64,000 bases of DNA from CAVUXJ01 sp963814975 (GTDB taxonomy: Bacteria; Acidobacteriota; Vicinamibacteria; Vicinamibacterales; CAVVIG01): contig CAWFFB010000023.1 in assembly GCA_963814975.1 (NCBI GenBank), positions 1 through 64,000 on the forward strand. The letters run 5' to 3'. The position numbers and the translations under genes are program-made. Numbering within the stretch: position 1 is the stretch's first letter; each line of letters begins with the position of its first letter. Shown one piece after another: positions 28,004 through 37,011 of the stretch. Below the pieces are notes generated by a model, which was not told where the DNA came from, made no database searches, and worked only from the letters and a program-made list of their open reading frames with translations.

Positions 28004-28323
28004 ATCAAATCTGAAATCTGAGACCCGAGGTCAGAATCTCGCCAGACTTCAGGTTTGGGATCTATTGTGCACTCGATTCGATATCAGAGCCCGGCGCCAG
28101 GCAGATGACCGGACGAGCGTCTCACTCGGCAATTGGCGCGCACCGGGCGTTTCGGTCTCGGGAAAGGGGCAAACGAACACCCTCTCTTCCAGTATCGATC
28201 CGCGAGTCTGGAGGTAGGCCGGCTTCAGTTGCTGGCGATTTCAGCAACCTGCCCTCCGGACTTCACTGCTCCGCTCAAATAGCGCAGCCTGGCAAGGTCT
28301 GGCGGATCGCGCGACGGAAGAGT
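28004..28323. other. Intergenic region upstream of glcD
   Basis: The first 50 bases contain heptamer-type units (CAAATCTGAAATCTGAGAC and GACTTCAGGTTTGG). The remainder shows no convincing gene or structured RNA. Because glcD is on the minus strand this gap must hold its promoter, but I found no clear -35/-10 pair. Confidence 0.4.
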
Positions 28324-29565
28324 CTAGGGGCGGATAATCCGTAAGCCGGTCGGGACGGCCGGCACCGTCGCACCACCGAGCACCCGCAAAACTGTACCGC
28401 TCGAATACGCCACAAGGTAGAGTTCGCCCTCTTTGTCGACGCCGAACGAGCTGATGGAACCTGGGGAACCAAGCTCCAGAGTGTGCTCGCGAAGATCCGA
28501 CGCCCGGGCGTCGCCGCTGGGCTCGACCGACAGGGCAATCGACCAAATGCGGCCCGCGACGAAATCGGCAAACATGTAGCGGCCTCGAAACCCGTCGCCG
28601 AGCGCGGTGCCCCGATAGACGTATCCGCCCGTCACCGACCCGCCGATTGCGTGGCCGTACTCGAAGATTGGATCGGCGAGGGGCTGAAACGCGGGTGCCC
28701 GGTTCGTCACATTGTTGTGCAGCCCCTCGCGATTCCGCCAACCGTAATTGCGCCCGCCGCGGCGCGCCGGTTCATAGTCGATCTCTTCCCATCTGTTCTG
28801 TCCCACGTCGCCGATGACCAGGGCGCCGGTCCCTCCGCGCTCCGGATCGTCGAAGTTGTATCGCCACGGATTGCGCAACCCGAAGCTCCAGATTTCCGGC
28901 CGCGTGCCGCTCGGTCCCGAGCTGAGGAACGGGTTGTCGGGCGGTACGCGATAGCCAAGTCCGTCCGCATCGGGCACGCTCACGTCGATACGCAGCATTT
29001 TGCCGAGCAGTTCCCTCGGGTCTTGCGCGCGATGATCGGGATCGTCGCCCGATCCACCGTCCCCGAGCCCGATATACAGATAACCATCTGGGCCAAAGGC
29101 CAGGTGACCGCCGTTGTGATTTGCGAACGGTTGCGAGATGACCGGATCCCCGCCGATCCGAAGGTCAAACCGTGAGGTCGCATCCGCGATCAGGGGGTCC
29201 GGTGAGCGCCGGAACCGTGCGATGACCGTATGACCAGCGGCGTTCGTAAAATTCACGAAGAAGCGGCCACTCGACGCGTAGTCGGGCGCGAAGGCGAGTC
29301 CGAGTAGTCCGCGTTCGCCGCCCGCCCGCACCGCGGACCGCAGATCCAGGAAATCGGTCGGCAGGTGTGTCCCTGCGCTCACCACGCGAACACGGCCCGC
29401 CTGCTCGACCACGAACTGGACGAACGGGTTGGTCGGATCCTGCACGATCGCAACCGGCAGACTGAACCCGGATGCGTAGACGCGGGCGCGAAGGCCGGTC
29501 TGCGCGTGACCGATGCCATGGAGGATCAGCAGCGCAAACGCCGTCGCCATCCCGACCCGACTCAT
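28324..29565 (-). CDS. Exported PQQ-dependent sugar dehydrogenase-like beta-propeller (YliI type)
   Basis: It has about 413 residues. ATG 29565 gives a signal peptide MSRVGMATAFALLILHGIGHAQ; a TTG 18 bases upstream is a weaker alternative. The six-bladed propeller of the soluble glucose/sorbosone dehydrogenase family is evident from GERGLLGLAFAPDYASSG, ANHNGGHLAFGPDGYLYIG, GDGGSGDDPDHRAQDP, LLGKMLRIDV, GLRNPWRYNFD, IGDVGQNRWEEIDYEP and GGYVYRG. These include the catalytic His region (NHNGG) and Ca/PQQ-binding residues typical of Asd/YliI proteins, so it likely oxidises an aldose in the periplasm. It is divergent from a diverged lipoprotein paralogue. Confidence 0.9.
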   Translation of the reverse strand: MSRVGMATAFALLILHGIGHAQTGLRARVYASGFSLPVAIVQDPTNPFVQFVVEQAGRVRVVSAGTHLPTDFLDLRSAVRAGGERGLLGLAFAPDYASSGRFFVNFTNAAGHTVIARFRRSPDPLIADATSRFDLRIGGDPVISQPFANHNGGHLAFGPDGYLYIGLGDGGSGDDPDHRAQDPRELLGKMLRIDVSVPDADGLGYRVPPDNPFLSSGPSGTRPEIWSFGLRNPWRYNFDDPERGGTGALVIGDVGQNRWEEIDYEPARRGGRNYGWRNREGLHNNVTNRAPAFQPLADPIFEYGHAIGGSVTGGYVYRGTALGDGFRGRYMFADFVAGRIWSIALSVEPSGDARASDLREHTLELGSPGSISSFGVDKEGELYLVAYSSGTVLRVLGGATVPAVPTGLRIIRP

Positions 29566-29687
29566 GCTGGCATGGTAAACCAACTGCTGTCAGAAGGGCG
29601 GGAGGCGGCCTGGATGACGAGGCGGGAACGGCAAGGCGGGGCAGGGGCAGATTGAATGTCCCCTCTTGGTGCCATATCATCCGGGCG

Positions 29688-31049
29688 GTGGTCCGCATTC
29701 TGATTCTGGGCTTGTGCGTGGCTCTCGTGCTGGCCTGCGGCGACCCGCCGCCGCCACCGGAGAGCCCGCAGCCCCTGCCGGCTGCCGAACAGATCATCGG
29801 CAACGAGCGCTTCGGCTGGGATCAAACCTCGGCAACATCGGCGGACCTCGCCGCCTTGCGCTATCTCGTCTACGTGGACGGCGCCCCCGGCGTCGAGCTC
29901 CAGGACGTGGCGTGCGCCGGGGCGCCGGCCGCCGCAGGTTTTGCGTGCAGCGCGCGCCTGCCAACGATGTCCCCGGGCCGCCACTCGCTGGCGCTCTCGG
30001 CGTTCATCGAGGATGGCGTCCCGCTCGAAAGCGCCCGCTCGTCGCCGCTGAACGTCATCCTCGTCGGACAAGCGGCGATGGTGCGTGGCGCGGAATCCCG
30101 GCCGGGCCAGCTGGTTGTCGCGACAGCCGACGGGGTCCGGCTCCGCGTGACGGCTATCGCGGACGGCCTCGAAGAGCCGACCGATCTCGCCTTTGCCGCT
30201 GACGGCCGCATCTTCGTCGCTGAACGCGCGGGGCGTGTGCGCATTGTTCGCGACGGACGGCTTCTGCCCTCGCCCGCGGCTACGCTTCGCGACGTCCTCG
30301 CCACGGATCGCAACGGACTGCTCGCGATCGCGCTGGATCCCGCTTTCGACCGCACCCAGCTCGTTTACCTCGTCTACACCGCCGACTCTGGTTTCCGACT
30401 CTCGCGCTTCCGCGCCGCAGAAGACGGCCTGAGCGAGCGCGTTGTTCTGCTGGACGCCGTCGCGCCATCGGCGAGGCATCCGGCGGCGTCGCTTCGATCC
30501 GGGCCGGACGCGAGGCTCTATATCGGCGTGGATGATGGCGACGCCGCGAACGCGGCCGGCGATCTCGGATCCTTTGGCGGCAAGGTGCTTCGTTTGAACC
30601 CCGATGGGACGACGCCCGCGGATCAGGAGGGCGGCACTCCCGTATTCGCCCTGAACGTGAATCGGCCGAGCGGCATGGATTGGGGTTCGAATGGCGCGCT
30701 CTGGATCGTCGAGAGCGGGCTGCTGCAGGTCGTGGTCGCGGACACCAGCCGCGGACGGCGAGGGCGGACCCTCGCGCGCTACTCGCTGCCCGAGAGCACC
30801 GGTGCATCAGCCGTGAGTTTCTATCATGCCAACCTGATTCCGGCGTTCCGGGGCAACCTGCTCATCGCGGGTACCGGTGACCGGACCATTCTGCGCCTGA
30901 AATTCGATCCGAAGCAGCCAATGCACGTCGTGTCGACTGAACGGCTGCTCCTCGATGCCTTCGACGGAGTCAGAGCGATCGGCATCGGGCGCGAGGGGGC
31001 GATTTACTTCTGCACCTCGAATGCCTTGATGAAGATGACGCCTGACTAG
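29688..31049 (+). CDS. Lipoprotein, diverged sugar-dehydrogenase-like propeller
   Basis: It has 453 residues from GTG 29688. The lipobox ILGLCVALVLACGDP predicts a lipid-anchored protein, followed by a Pro-rich linker and a fibronectin-like N-terminal domain (FGWDQTSATSADLAALRYLV). The C-terminal propeller echoes the neighbouring enzyme (IADGLEEPTDLAFAADGRIF; VAERAGRVRIVRDG; NGLLAIALDPAFDRTQLVYL; GSFGGKVLRLNPDG; VNRPSGMDW). The NHNGGH catalytic segment of the divergent neighbour is not conserved here; the position reads ARHPAASLRSGPDARLYIG. It may therefore bind rather than oxidise sugars. Confidence 0.82.
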   Translation: MVRILILGLCVALVLACGDPPPPPESPQPLPAAEQIIGNERFGWDQTSATSADLAALRYLVYVDGAPGVELQDVACAGAPAAAGFACSARLPTMSPGRHSLALSAFIEDGVPLESARSSPLNVILVGQAAMVRGAESRPGQLVVATADGVRLRVTAIADGLEEPTDLAFAADGRIFVAERAGRVRIVRDGRLLPSPAATLRDVLATDRNGLLAIALDPAFDRTQLVYLVYTADSGFRLSRFRAAEDGLSERVVLLDAVAPSARHPAASLRSGPDARLYIGVDDGDAANAAGDLGSFGGKVLRLNPDGTTPADQEGGTPVFALNVNRPSGMDWGSNGALWIVESGLLQVVVADTSRGRRGRTLARYSLPESTGASAVSFYHANLIPAFRGNLLIAGTGDRTILRLKFDPKQPMHVVSTERLLLDAFDGVRAIGIGREGAIYFCTSNALMKMTPD

Positions 31050-31103
31050 AACGCGGAATGAAGAACGCCGACCGACAACGGCCAACGGAACCACGAACCC
31101 CGA

Positions 31104-32108
31104 CTAGCCCTTCCAGCGGGCACGGCTCCCGCGCACGTCGACATGGACAAACGGCGGATGCGCCGCCGTCGCAGGGTAGAACCCCAAGCCGCCTTCGAAT
31201 TTCCTGAACGGCGGGCGCCTGATCATCTCGTCGATGAGATCGTAGAGATAGCGGGCATCCTGCAGATCGACCCGGCCGTCCCGCGTCAAGTCATCCATCA
31301 CACCCTTGTCATGGCGATCGACGAAGATGTCGGCCGCACGGCCGAACTGATGCATGCTGTAGCGCACGTCGCGCAGGACGTCGTTGTAGTACGGCGTGCG
31401 GTACCCGCTCATCACGTGCAGGGTATCCGCGTCGAAGCCCCGCGTGTTGAGATGTTCGAGGATGTTCTCGAGTTCGAGGATCAGCCGCTCCTCGAGGACG
31501 ACGTACTTCGGAAAGCGCGCTACCGGTTCCTGCTTGCAGAGGAATTGCCGCAATCGGAAATGAGGCGAGACACGAGTGTCCTGATTGTCCCTGGTCACTT
31601 CGACGAAGCCTTGAGGAGGCTGGTAGAGCGTATTGCCTTTCGACGGCGGATCCGGATACGTCCCGATCCGGTAACCATTCAGGTAGCCATCCTTGACGGC
31701 CACGGCCGGCACCATGACGAAGGCGCGGAGAGTGATCGTGTCCGTGCCGGAGGGTGCCTTGACTTCCAGCTTGAAAACGCCAGGTGTCGCCGGTGCGTCC
31801 CATTGCCACGATCGCAGGCTCCGGCGTACCAGCTGTCCCTCGTCGGTCTCGATCGAGTACTCGCCCGATGGACTGCCGCCGATAACGCGTATCTGCAGTG
31901 CGGCCCTGGGCATGACGAAGACCGACGTTTCGCGGTAAGCCGACTCCTCGTCCTCGAATGCAATCGAGAACCCCGCCGTTTTCCTGGCGTCCGCCCCGGC
32001 GGTGGGGGCGCCGGGCTGCCATGCGACCAGGGCCGCGGCGAGCGCCAGGCCGATCAGTCTTCGGAGTAACGGACTGTTCTCTGGGCGGATGCAGAGACCT
32101 GTGCACAT
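31104..32108 (-). CDS. Exported peptidase M15-like D,D-carboxypeptidase
   Basis: I choose ATG 32108 because it places a signal/anchor (LIGLALAAALVAWQPGAPTAG) near the N-terminus; the frame stays open to 32258. After a beta-rich N-terminal domain the C-terminal part has the M15/VanY-like zinc motif set: LHVMSGYRTPYYN, SMHQFGRAADIFVD and FVHVDVRGSRARW, with the two His and Asp ligands. The family cleaves D-Ala ends of peptidoglycan. About 334 residues from this start. The protein also carries VPAVAVKDGYLNGYRIGTYP, a segment shared by DUF882-like exported peptidases. Confidence 0.82.
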   Translation of the reverse strand: MCTGLCIRPENSPLLRRLIGLALAAALVAWQPGAPTAGADARKTAGFSIAFEDEESAYRETSVFVMPRAALQIRVIGGSPSGEYSIETDEGQLVRRSLRSWQWDAPATPGVFKLEVKAPSGTDTITLRAFVMVPAVAVKDGYLNGYRIGTYPDPPSKGNTLYQPPQGFVEVTRDNQDTRVSPHFRLRQFLCKQEPVARFPKYVVLEERLILELENILEHLNTRGFDADTLHVMSGYRTPYYNDVLRDVRYSMHQFGRAADIFVDRHDKGVMDDLTRDGRVDLQDARYLYDLIDEMIRRPPFRKFEGGLGFYPATAAHPPFVHVDVRGSRARWKG

Positions 32109-32304
32109 AACGGCCGATGAGCACAGGAGACGACGCTGGCCCATCCCAGAAGTACTGCAAGGGGGGTGCCTCGCCAATGGCGGCAGCTCATCAAATGACC
32201 GCAGTCTCGGGGCGAGCTTGAAGGCCTGCACGTATTCTCGGTTGTCGCGCCTTGCCATTCGGCGCCGCGCTCCCGCTGTCGCGACGCTCTCGCTGCACGA
32301 GTTG

Positions 32305-33168
32305 TCAACGACTCTCAGAGGACCGGGTGATGACCCCGGTCTCGGGTGTCACGGCGTTCAGGACGTGGACGAATTCAACGATGGCGGCAATGACGCGCGG
32401 GCCGGCGAGGATCTCCTCATCATTGTGACCCGCGCCTTCGACGATCACGAGCCGTTTGGGCGAGGCTGCCGCATTGTACAGACGCTCGCTCTGGGCGGTC
32501 GGCACCACCTCGTCCTTGTCGGTCGCGATCACGAGCAGCGGGCGCTCGAGGCTGGCGATCCGCGCGAGCGAGGGAAACCGGTCGCGCAGCACGAGACTGA
32601 CCGGAAGGAACGGGTAGTGAAGGCGGCCGACATCGACCAGCGAGGTAAAGGGCGAGCGTAGGATCAACGCGAAGGGTGGCCGCTCGACCGCCAGGCCGAC
32701 CGCCACTCCACTCCCAAGCGACTCGCCGAAATAGATGATCCGGTCCCCGTCCAGCCCGGGACGGGAAGCGAGGTAGCGGACTGCCGCCCGGGCGTCGGAG
32801 GCGAGCCCCTTCTCAGACGGAGCGCCCGGATTGCCGCCGTATCCACGATAGTCGAACAGCAGCGCGGCGATGCCATGTCGGGCGAGCTCCGCAGCGAGCG
32901 GTGCACGCGAGGCGCGATTGCCGCCGTTGCCGTTGAAGACGACGACCGTCGCGCCGGTCGCGGGCTCGGATGCGGGCACGAACCAGCCGCCGAGCGTCAG
33001 CCCATCGTGCGTGTCGATGGCCACCGTGTCGGCCTGGGGCAGCCCCGCGTCAGCCGGCGTCCCGGGATCGCCCGAGGGGAAGTAGATGAGCCCACGTTGA
33101 ATCGACCACAGAATGACGAGGCCCGCAACGACAGGAATCAGAACAAGTGCGAGGCGGGACACCCACAT
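32305..33168 (-). CDS. Membrane-anchored alpha/beta hydrolase
   Basis: It has 287 residues. The N-terminal segment LALVLIPVVAGLVILWSI anchors it. The fold shows FNGNGGNRASRA (oxyanion region), LLFDYRGYGGNPG, nucleophile elbow YFGESLGSGVA, acid in IATDKDEVVP and His in EGAGHNDE. The sequence belongs to the Bem46/YfhR-like group of serine hydrolases of unknown substrate. It lies 17 bases downstream of the slipin gene on the same strand and may be the last gene of that operon. Confidence 0.88.
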   Translation of the reverse strand: MWVSRLALVLIPVVAGLVILWSIQRGLIYFPSGDPGTPADAGLPQADTVAIDTHDGLTLGGWFVPASEPATGATVVVFNGNGGNRASRAPLAAELARHGIAALLFDYRGYGGNPGAPSEKGLASDARAAVRYLASRPGLDGDRIIYFGESLGSGVAVGLAVERPPFALILRSPFTSLVDVGRLHYPFLPVSLVLRDRFPSLARIASLERPLLVIATDKDEVVPTAQSERLYNAAASPKRLVIVEGAGHNDEEILAGPRVIAAIVEFVHVLNAVTPETGVITRSSESR

Positions 33169-33185
33169 GGCTGAGGGTCAGCCGC

Positions 33186-33956
33186 TCACATCTGCCGGTC
33201 GGTGCCAGCCGCCTGCTTGAGCAGATGGATGATCTCGATCGGCAGCGGAAAGATAATCGTCGAGTTCTTCTCTGCGGCGATTTCCGTCAGCGTCTGCAGA
33301 TACCGGAGCGTGATGGCCATCGGCTCGGTCGCGATCACCCCCGCGGCCTGCGAGAGCTTCGCGGACGCTTCCAGCTCGCCGGCGGCGTGGATGATCTTCG
33401 CGCGCTTCTCCCGTTCCGCTTCGGCCTGCCGCGCCATCGCGCGCTGCATGTCGGGCGGCAGATCGACGTGCTTCACCTCGACCGCCGACACCTTGATGCC
33501 CCATGGATCCGTGCGCTGATCCAGGATCTGCTGCAGGTGCTGGTTGAGACGTTCCCGCTGCGACAGCAGGTCGTCGAGCTCGACCTCGCCGAGCACGCTC
33601 CGCAGCGTGGTCTGGGCCAGCTGCGAGGTCGCGTAGATGTAGTTCTCGACCTCCACGATCGCCCGGCGCGGATCCATGACGCGGAAATAGAGCACCGCGT
33701 TCACCTTGACCGAGACGTTGTCTCGCGTGATGACGTCCTGCGCCGGGATATCGAGGACCACCGTCCGCAGGCTGACCCGCACGATGCGATCGATCGGTGC
33801 GAACACGAGGATGACGCCGGGCCCCTTGGGCTGGGACAGGAGCTTGCCGAGCCGGAAAATGACGCCGCGCTCGTATTCGGCCAGGATCTTGATCGAGCTG
33901 ATCAGATAGGCGCCGATGATGACGAGCACGATCAGCACGGGAGGTATTTCACTCAT
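33186..33956 (-). CDS. Slipin (stomatin/SPFH-domain membrane protein)
   Basis: It has 256 residues. An N-terminal hairpin-like membrane segment (PPVLIVLVIIGAYLISSI) is followed by the SPFH domain (EYERGVIFRLGKLLSQPKGP; VVLDIPAQDVITRDNVSVKV; VLYFRVMDPRRAIVEVENY; TLRSVLGEVELDDLLSQRE). The GIKVSAVEVKHVDLP segment and a coiled-coil tail typical of slipins complete it. Bacterial slipins are usually paired with NfeD proteins; here the nfeD stop lies seven bases upstream. They are thought to organise membrane microdomains with the protease partner. Confidence 0.95.
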   Translation of the reverse strand: MSEIPPVLIVLVIIGAYLISSIKILAEYERGVIFRLGKLLSQPKGPGVILVFAPIDRIVRVSLRTVVLDIPAQDVITRDNVSVKVNAVLYFRVMDPRRAIVEVENYIYATSQLAQTTLRSVLGEVELDDLLSQRERLNQHLQQILDQRTDPWGIKVSAVEVKHVDLPPDMQRAMARQAEAEREKRAKIIHAAGELEASAKLSQAAGVIATEPMAITLRYLQTLTEIAAEKNSTIIFPLPIEIIHLLKQAAGTDRQM

Positions 33957-33963
33957 CGCAACC

Positions 33964-35310
33964 TCATTCCTTGCGAACGGTCAGAATCAAGCCGTTGACG
34001 CCGGTCACGCGCACGCGCATCCCTTCTGCGATCGGCTCGGCCGCCGTGGCCTGCCAGTTTTCACCGTGAATGAACACCCGGCCAAGGCCTCCCGGTTCGA
34101 TAGCCGTCAAGGCCCCGCCGGACTGGTCGATCATACCAATCCCGCCGGTCACGGCCGGTTGACGCTGGACCGCGAGGCCGAGTCGCACCAGTGTGATGCC
34201 GATCGCCGAGAATCCGAGCACGACGGCCACAACCAGCCGCAGACTCACACGCAGCTCTGGCGAGGGCGAGTCGATGAGTATCATCGAGCCGAACACGAGG
34301 CTCACCAGACCGCCGCCGGTCAGCAACCCGTAGCTCGTCACCTTGATTTCGAGCGCGAGAAGCAGCAGGCCCAGCAGAATCAACAGCAGCCCGGCGAAGT
34401 TGACGGGGAGCAATTGCAGCGCGAAAAACGCGAGCAACAGCGAGACACCGCCCACCACGCCCGGCAGGATGGCGCCGGGGGACCACAGCTCGATCGTCAG
34501 TCCGAGCATCCCCAGACTGAGCAGGAGGTAGGCGATATTCGGATGGGCGATCGAGCTGAGAACGCGCTGGCGCAGGCTCATCTCGAGAGCCACCACGCGG
34601 GCGCCGCGCGTGTGGAGAACTGCGGTCCGGCCGTCGAAGCGGCGAATCGCGCGGCCGTCCAGCTTCGAGAGTAGATCCGGGACATCGGCGGCAATCAGAT
34701 CTACCAGCGGCGGCGACGCGTTCAGGGCTTCCGTCTCGGTGAACGCGCGACTGTCGTTCACGGCCTCTTCCGCGAGCGGCACGTTGCGGTGGCGCCCGCC
34801 GGCGAGCGTGCGGACGTACGCAGCGACGTCCTCCGCCGCTTTCTTGGACATCACTTCGTCCACCGGGGCGCCGTTGCCGGAGACCGGGTGCGCCGCGCCG
34901 ACATGGGTGCCTGGGGCCATCGCGGCCACATCGGCCGCAATGGTGATGATGAATCCCGCCGAGGCAGCCCGGGCGCCCGAGGGTCCGACGAAGACCACCA
35001 CCGGAGTCGAGGCCGCCAGCATCCGCGACACGATGTCGCGCGTGGATTCCAGAAGCCCGCCCGGCGTCCGCACGGTGAAGACCACCATTTCCGCCTTGTC
35101 ACGATCCGCCCGGGCCATCGTCTCGATCATGAATTCCGCGGAGACGGGGTGGATGATGCTCTCGACCACGGCCGAGTACACAAGACCCGTGTCGGTCTGC
35201 GGTTCCACAGCCGCGGGTTGGGGTCGCGCCGTGACCACCGCGCACGCCACGAACACGCCGCCGAGCCATCGGCCGAGGCGAACACGCATGGGCACTCTGC
35301 CGTGAATCAT
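33964..35310 (-). CDS. nfeD: NfeD family membrane serine protease (ClpP-like)
   Basis: It has 448 residues: a signal peptide (WLGGVFVACAVVTARPQPA) and an N-terminal ClpP-like protease domain (VVFTVRTPGGLLESTRDIVS; VVVFVGPSGARAASAGFIIT; PGTHVGAAHPVSG). The serine region is ARAASAG and the lysine is in VDEVMSKKAAED. Four or five membrane helices (LLSLGMLGLTIELWSPG; LLLAFFALQLLPVNFAGLLL) and a C-terminal OB-fold NfeD domain (GRVFIHGENWQATAAEPI) follow. It is the long form that partners slipin, which follows in the same operon. These pairs act in membrane protein quality control, as known from the Pyrococcus stomatin/STOPP pair. Confidence 0.93.
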   Translation of the reverse strand: MIHGRVPMRVRLGRWLGGVFVACAVVTARPQPAAVEPQTDTGLVYSAVVESIIHPVSAEFMIETMARADRDKAEMVVFTVRTPGGLLESTRDIVSRMLAASTPVVVFVGPSGARAASAGFIITIAADVAAMAPGTHVGAAHPVSGNGAPVDEVMSKKAAEDVAAYVRTLAGGRHRNVPLAEEAVNDSRAFTETEALNASPPLVDLIAADVPDLLSKLDGRAIRRFDGRTAVLHTRGARVVALEMSLRQRVLSSIAHPNIAYLLLSLGMLGLTIELWSPGAILPGVVGGVSLLLAFFALQLLPVNFAGLLLILLGLLLLALEIKVTSYGLLTGGGLVSLVFGSMILIDSPSPELRVSLRLVVAVVLGFSAIGITLVRLGLAVQRQPAVTGGIGMIDQSGGALTAIEPGGLGRVFIHGENWQATAAEPIAEGMRVRVTGVNGLILTVRKE

Positions 35311-35317
35311 ACGTCCA

Positions 35318-35405
35318 GTCGACTCTGAAACCTGAAGGTCAGATGCCGAAAACCTGAAGCCTGAAACCTGATCAGACTTCAGATTTCAGATTTCAGACTT
35401 GCGTG
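35318..35405. repeat. Heptamer-phased intergenic repeat
   Basis: The array has CTGAAAC, CTGAAGG, CTGAAGC, CTGAAAC, CTGATCA, then opposite-sense TTCAGAT units. CTGAAACCTGA and TCAGACTTCAG meet at TGATCA and can pair in a hairpin. It occupies nearly the whole gap between the PLP-enzyme stop and the nfeD start. Confidence 0.7.
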
Positions 35406-35411
35406 TGTCAC

Positions 35412-36878
35412 CTAGCTTCCGTCGCGAATAACGCGGCAGGATTCGACGTCGAACGCCACGTCGCCGATGGCCAGACGCGTTTGATCGCGAAGGTCGGCGG
35501 CGAACCGTAGGAAGCGCCACACATCGCTGAAATTGGTGACGAGGCCGAGCGAGACGCGAATCGCCCCGGCGCTCTTGCCGCCCCGGTGTTGAATCACCTG
35601 CAGAAAGCGGGGGAGCGTCATGTCGTCGCCCGCGTCGAGGCCCGCGAGCATGTCGCTCTCCGTCAGCCCCTCTGCCAGCTCGCCCGCGCCGGGGTTGCAG
35701 AAACAGCCCGTCCTGAGCGAGATGCGCTGCTCGTTGGCGAGCTTCTCGACACGGCGATAGTCGAGCAGATGGCCGTCGGGATCGTAAAAGTTGAGCGTGA
35801 TCGCCCCACCGCGCATCGTCGTGGTGGCCGGCCCGTAGATCCGGACCATGTGACGGCCGTTGCTGTGCGCCAGCGCCAGGAGCTCTTGCAACAGCCACCC
35901 GGTCAGGCAGCGGACCCGCGTGTGGATGGTCTCGATGCCGATGCGCAACAGGTGCTGCAGGCCGATCCCCACGGCCGGAATAGCGAGGTAGTTGAGCGTC
36001 CCGTCCTCGAACCCGGCTTCGCGAGGGGCGAGGATGTGTCGGAGGCCTTGAACCGTCGCGAAGTTCACCGTGCCGCCGGCGAACCAGGGGCGCGTCAGTT
36101 TCGGCAGCACTGCCTGTCGAACCAGGAGACAGCCGACGCCTGTGGGATAGCCGAACATCTTATAGAAGGAGATGCTGACGAACTCAGGCTGTACCTTCCC
36201 TAGATCGAGCCGGTTTGTCGGCACGAACGCCGCCCCGTCCAGCAGCACGTCCCAGCCTTCCTCGTGCGCCTCCCCGATCAGGTCCAGTGGGTGCACGACG
36301 CCGGAGAAATTCGACTGAGCGGGGAACGCCAGGAGGTTCGCCCTCGAGTCGTCCTTTCGAGCGAGAAGCGCGCTGAGGCGCGGTCGATCGATGCGCAGGT
36401 CGGGCAGCGTCAGCGGCGCGTACTGGACGTCCGCGCCGTTGGCGCGCGCGAATTCCCGGATGCCGTTTACCGAGTTGTGATTGTCGAACGTCAGAAGGAA
36501 CCGGCCGCCGGCCGCGAACGGATAGGATTCCCCAACCAGCTTGAGCGCGGCGGACGCATTGAGCGTGAACACGGCCGTGTACTCGGCGGGCGACGCGTTG
36601 AAATACGCCAGAACCGACCGGCGCACCTGCTCGACCAGATGTGTGGTCGTGGTGGAGCTCAGATTGCCTGAGTGGGGATTTCCCAGGATGTGGTCGTTCA
36701 GCAGTTCCAGGTGAAACCGGATCTGCGAGTCGGCATACAGCCCCCCGCCCGCGTAATCGAGATACACGTGCCGCTGCGCGTCAAGGCGGCCGTAGTCCGA
36801 TTGACGCAGCGCATCGAGGACAGCCGTGCCGGCGTAGTCGGGATGCGCCTCGAGAAAACCGGCGTATGCGCGCTCCAC
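35412..36878 (-). CDS. Aminotransferase class V-fold PLP enzyme, Moco-sulfurase N-domain-like
   Basis: It has 488 residues. The fold-type I PLP enzyme has its Schiff-base lysine in SISFYKMFGYPTGVGCLLVR, a context typical of the NifS-like domain of molybdenum cofactor sulfurases. Further motifs are VYLDYAGGGLYADSQ, NPHSGNLSS, AQSNFSGVVHPLDLI, VLLDGAAFVPTN and RTGCFCNPGAGE. The last contains a CFC cysteine pair where the persulfide-forming cysteine of desulfurases is expected. There is no MOSC domain, so it is the stand-alone version. Whether it is a desulfurase for a molybdoenzyme or another cysteine-metabolising enzyme is not settled by the context, which has no Moco genes. Confidence 0.85.
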   Translation of the reverse strand: MERAYAGFLEAHPDYAGTAVLDALRQSDYGRLDAQRHVYLDYAGGGLYADSQIRFHLELLNDHILGNPHSGNLSSTTTTHLVEQVRRSVLAYFNASPAEYTAVFTLNASAALKLVGESYPFAAGGRFLLTFDNHNSVNGIREFARANGADVQYAPLTLPDLRIDRPRLSALLARKDDSRANLLAFPAQSNFSGVVHPLDLIGEAHEEGWDVLLDGAAFVPTNRLDLGKVQPEFVSISFYKMFGYPTGVGCLLVRQAVLPKLTRPWFAGGTVNFATVQGLRHILAPREAGFEDGTLNYLAIPAVGIGLQHLLRIGIETIHTRVRCLTGWLLQELLALAHSNGRHMVRIYGPATTTMRGGAITLNFYDPDGHLLDYRRVEKLANEQRISLRTGCFCNPGAGELAEGLTESDMLAGLDAGDDMTLPRFLQVIQHRGGKSAGAIRVSLGLVTNFSDVWRFLRFAADLRDQTRLAIGDVAFDVESCRVIRDGS

Positions 36879-37011
36879 AGAGTCATTCTAGTGGCTATAT
36901 CGCTAACAGAACACCGGCCGCGCAAACCACGTCGAACAAACCCTCAGCACTTCCTGGATCTTCGTGTCCTTCGTGCCGGGAAGGGCCGGCGACGTGCTAC
37001 GATCCACGCCG

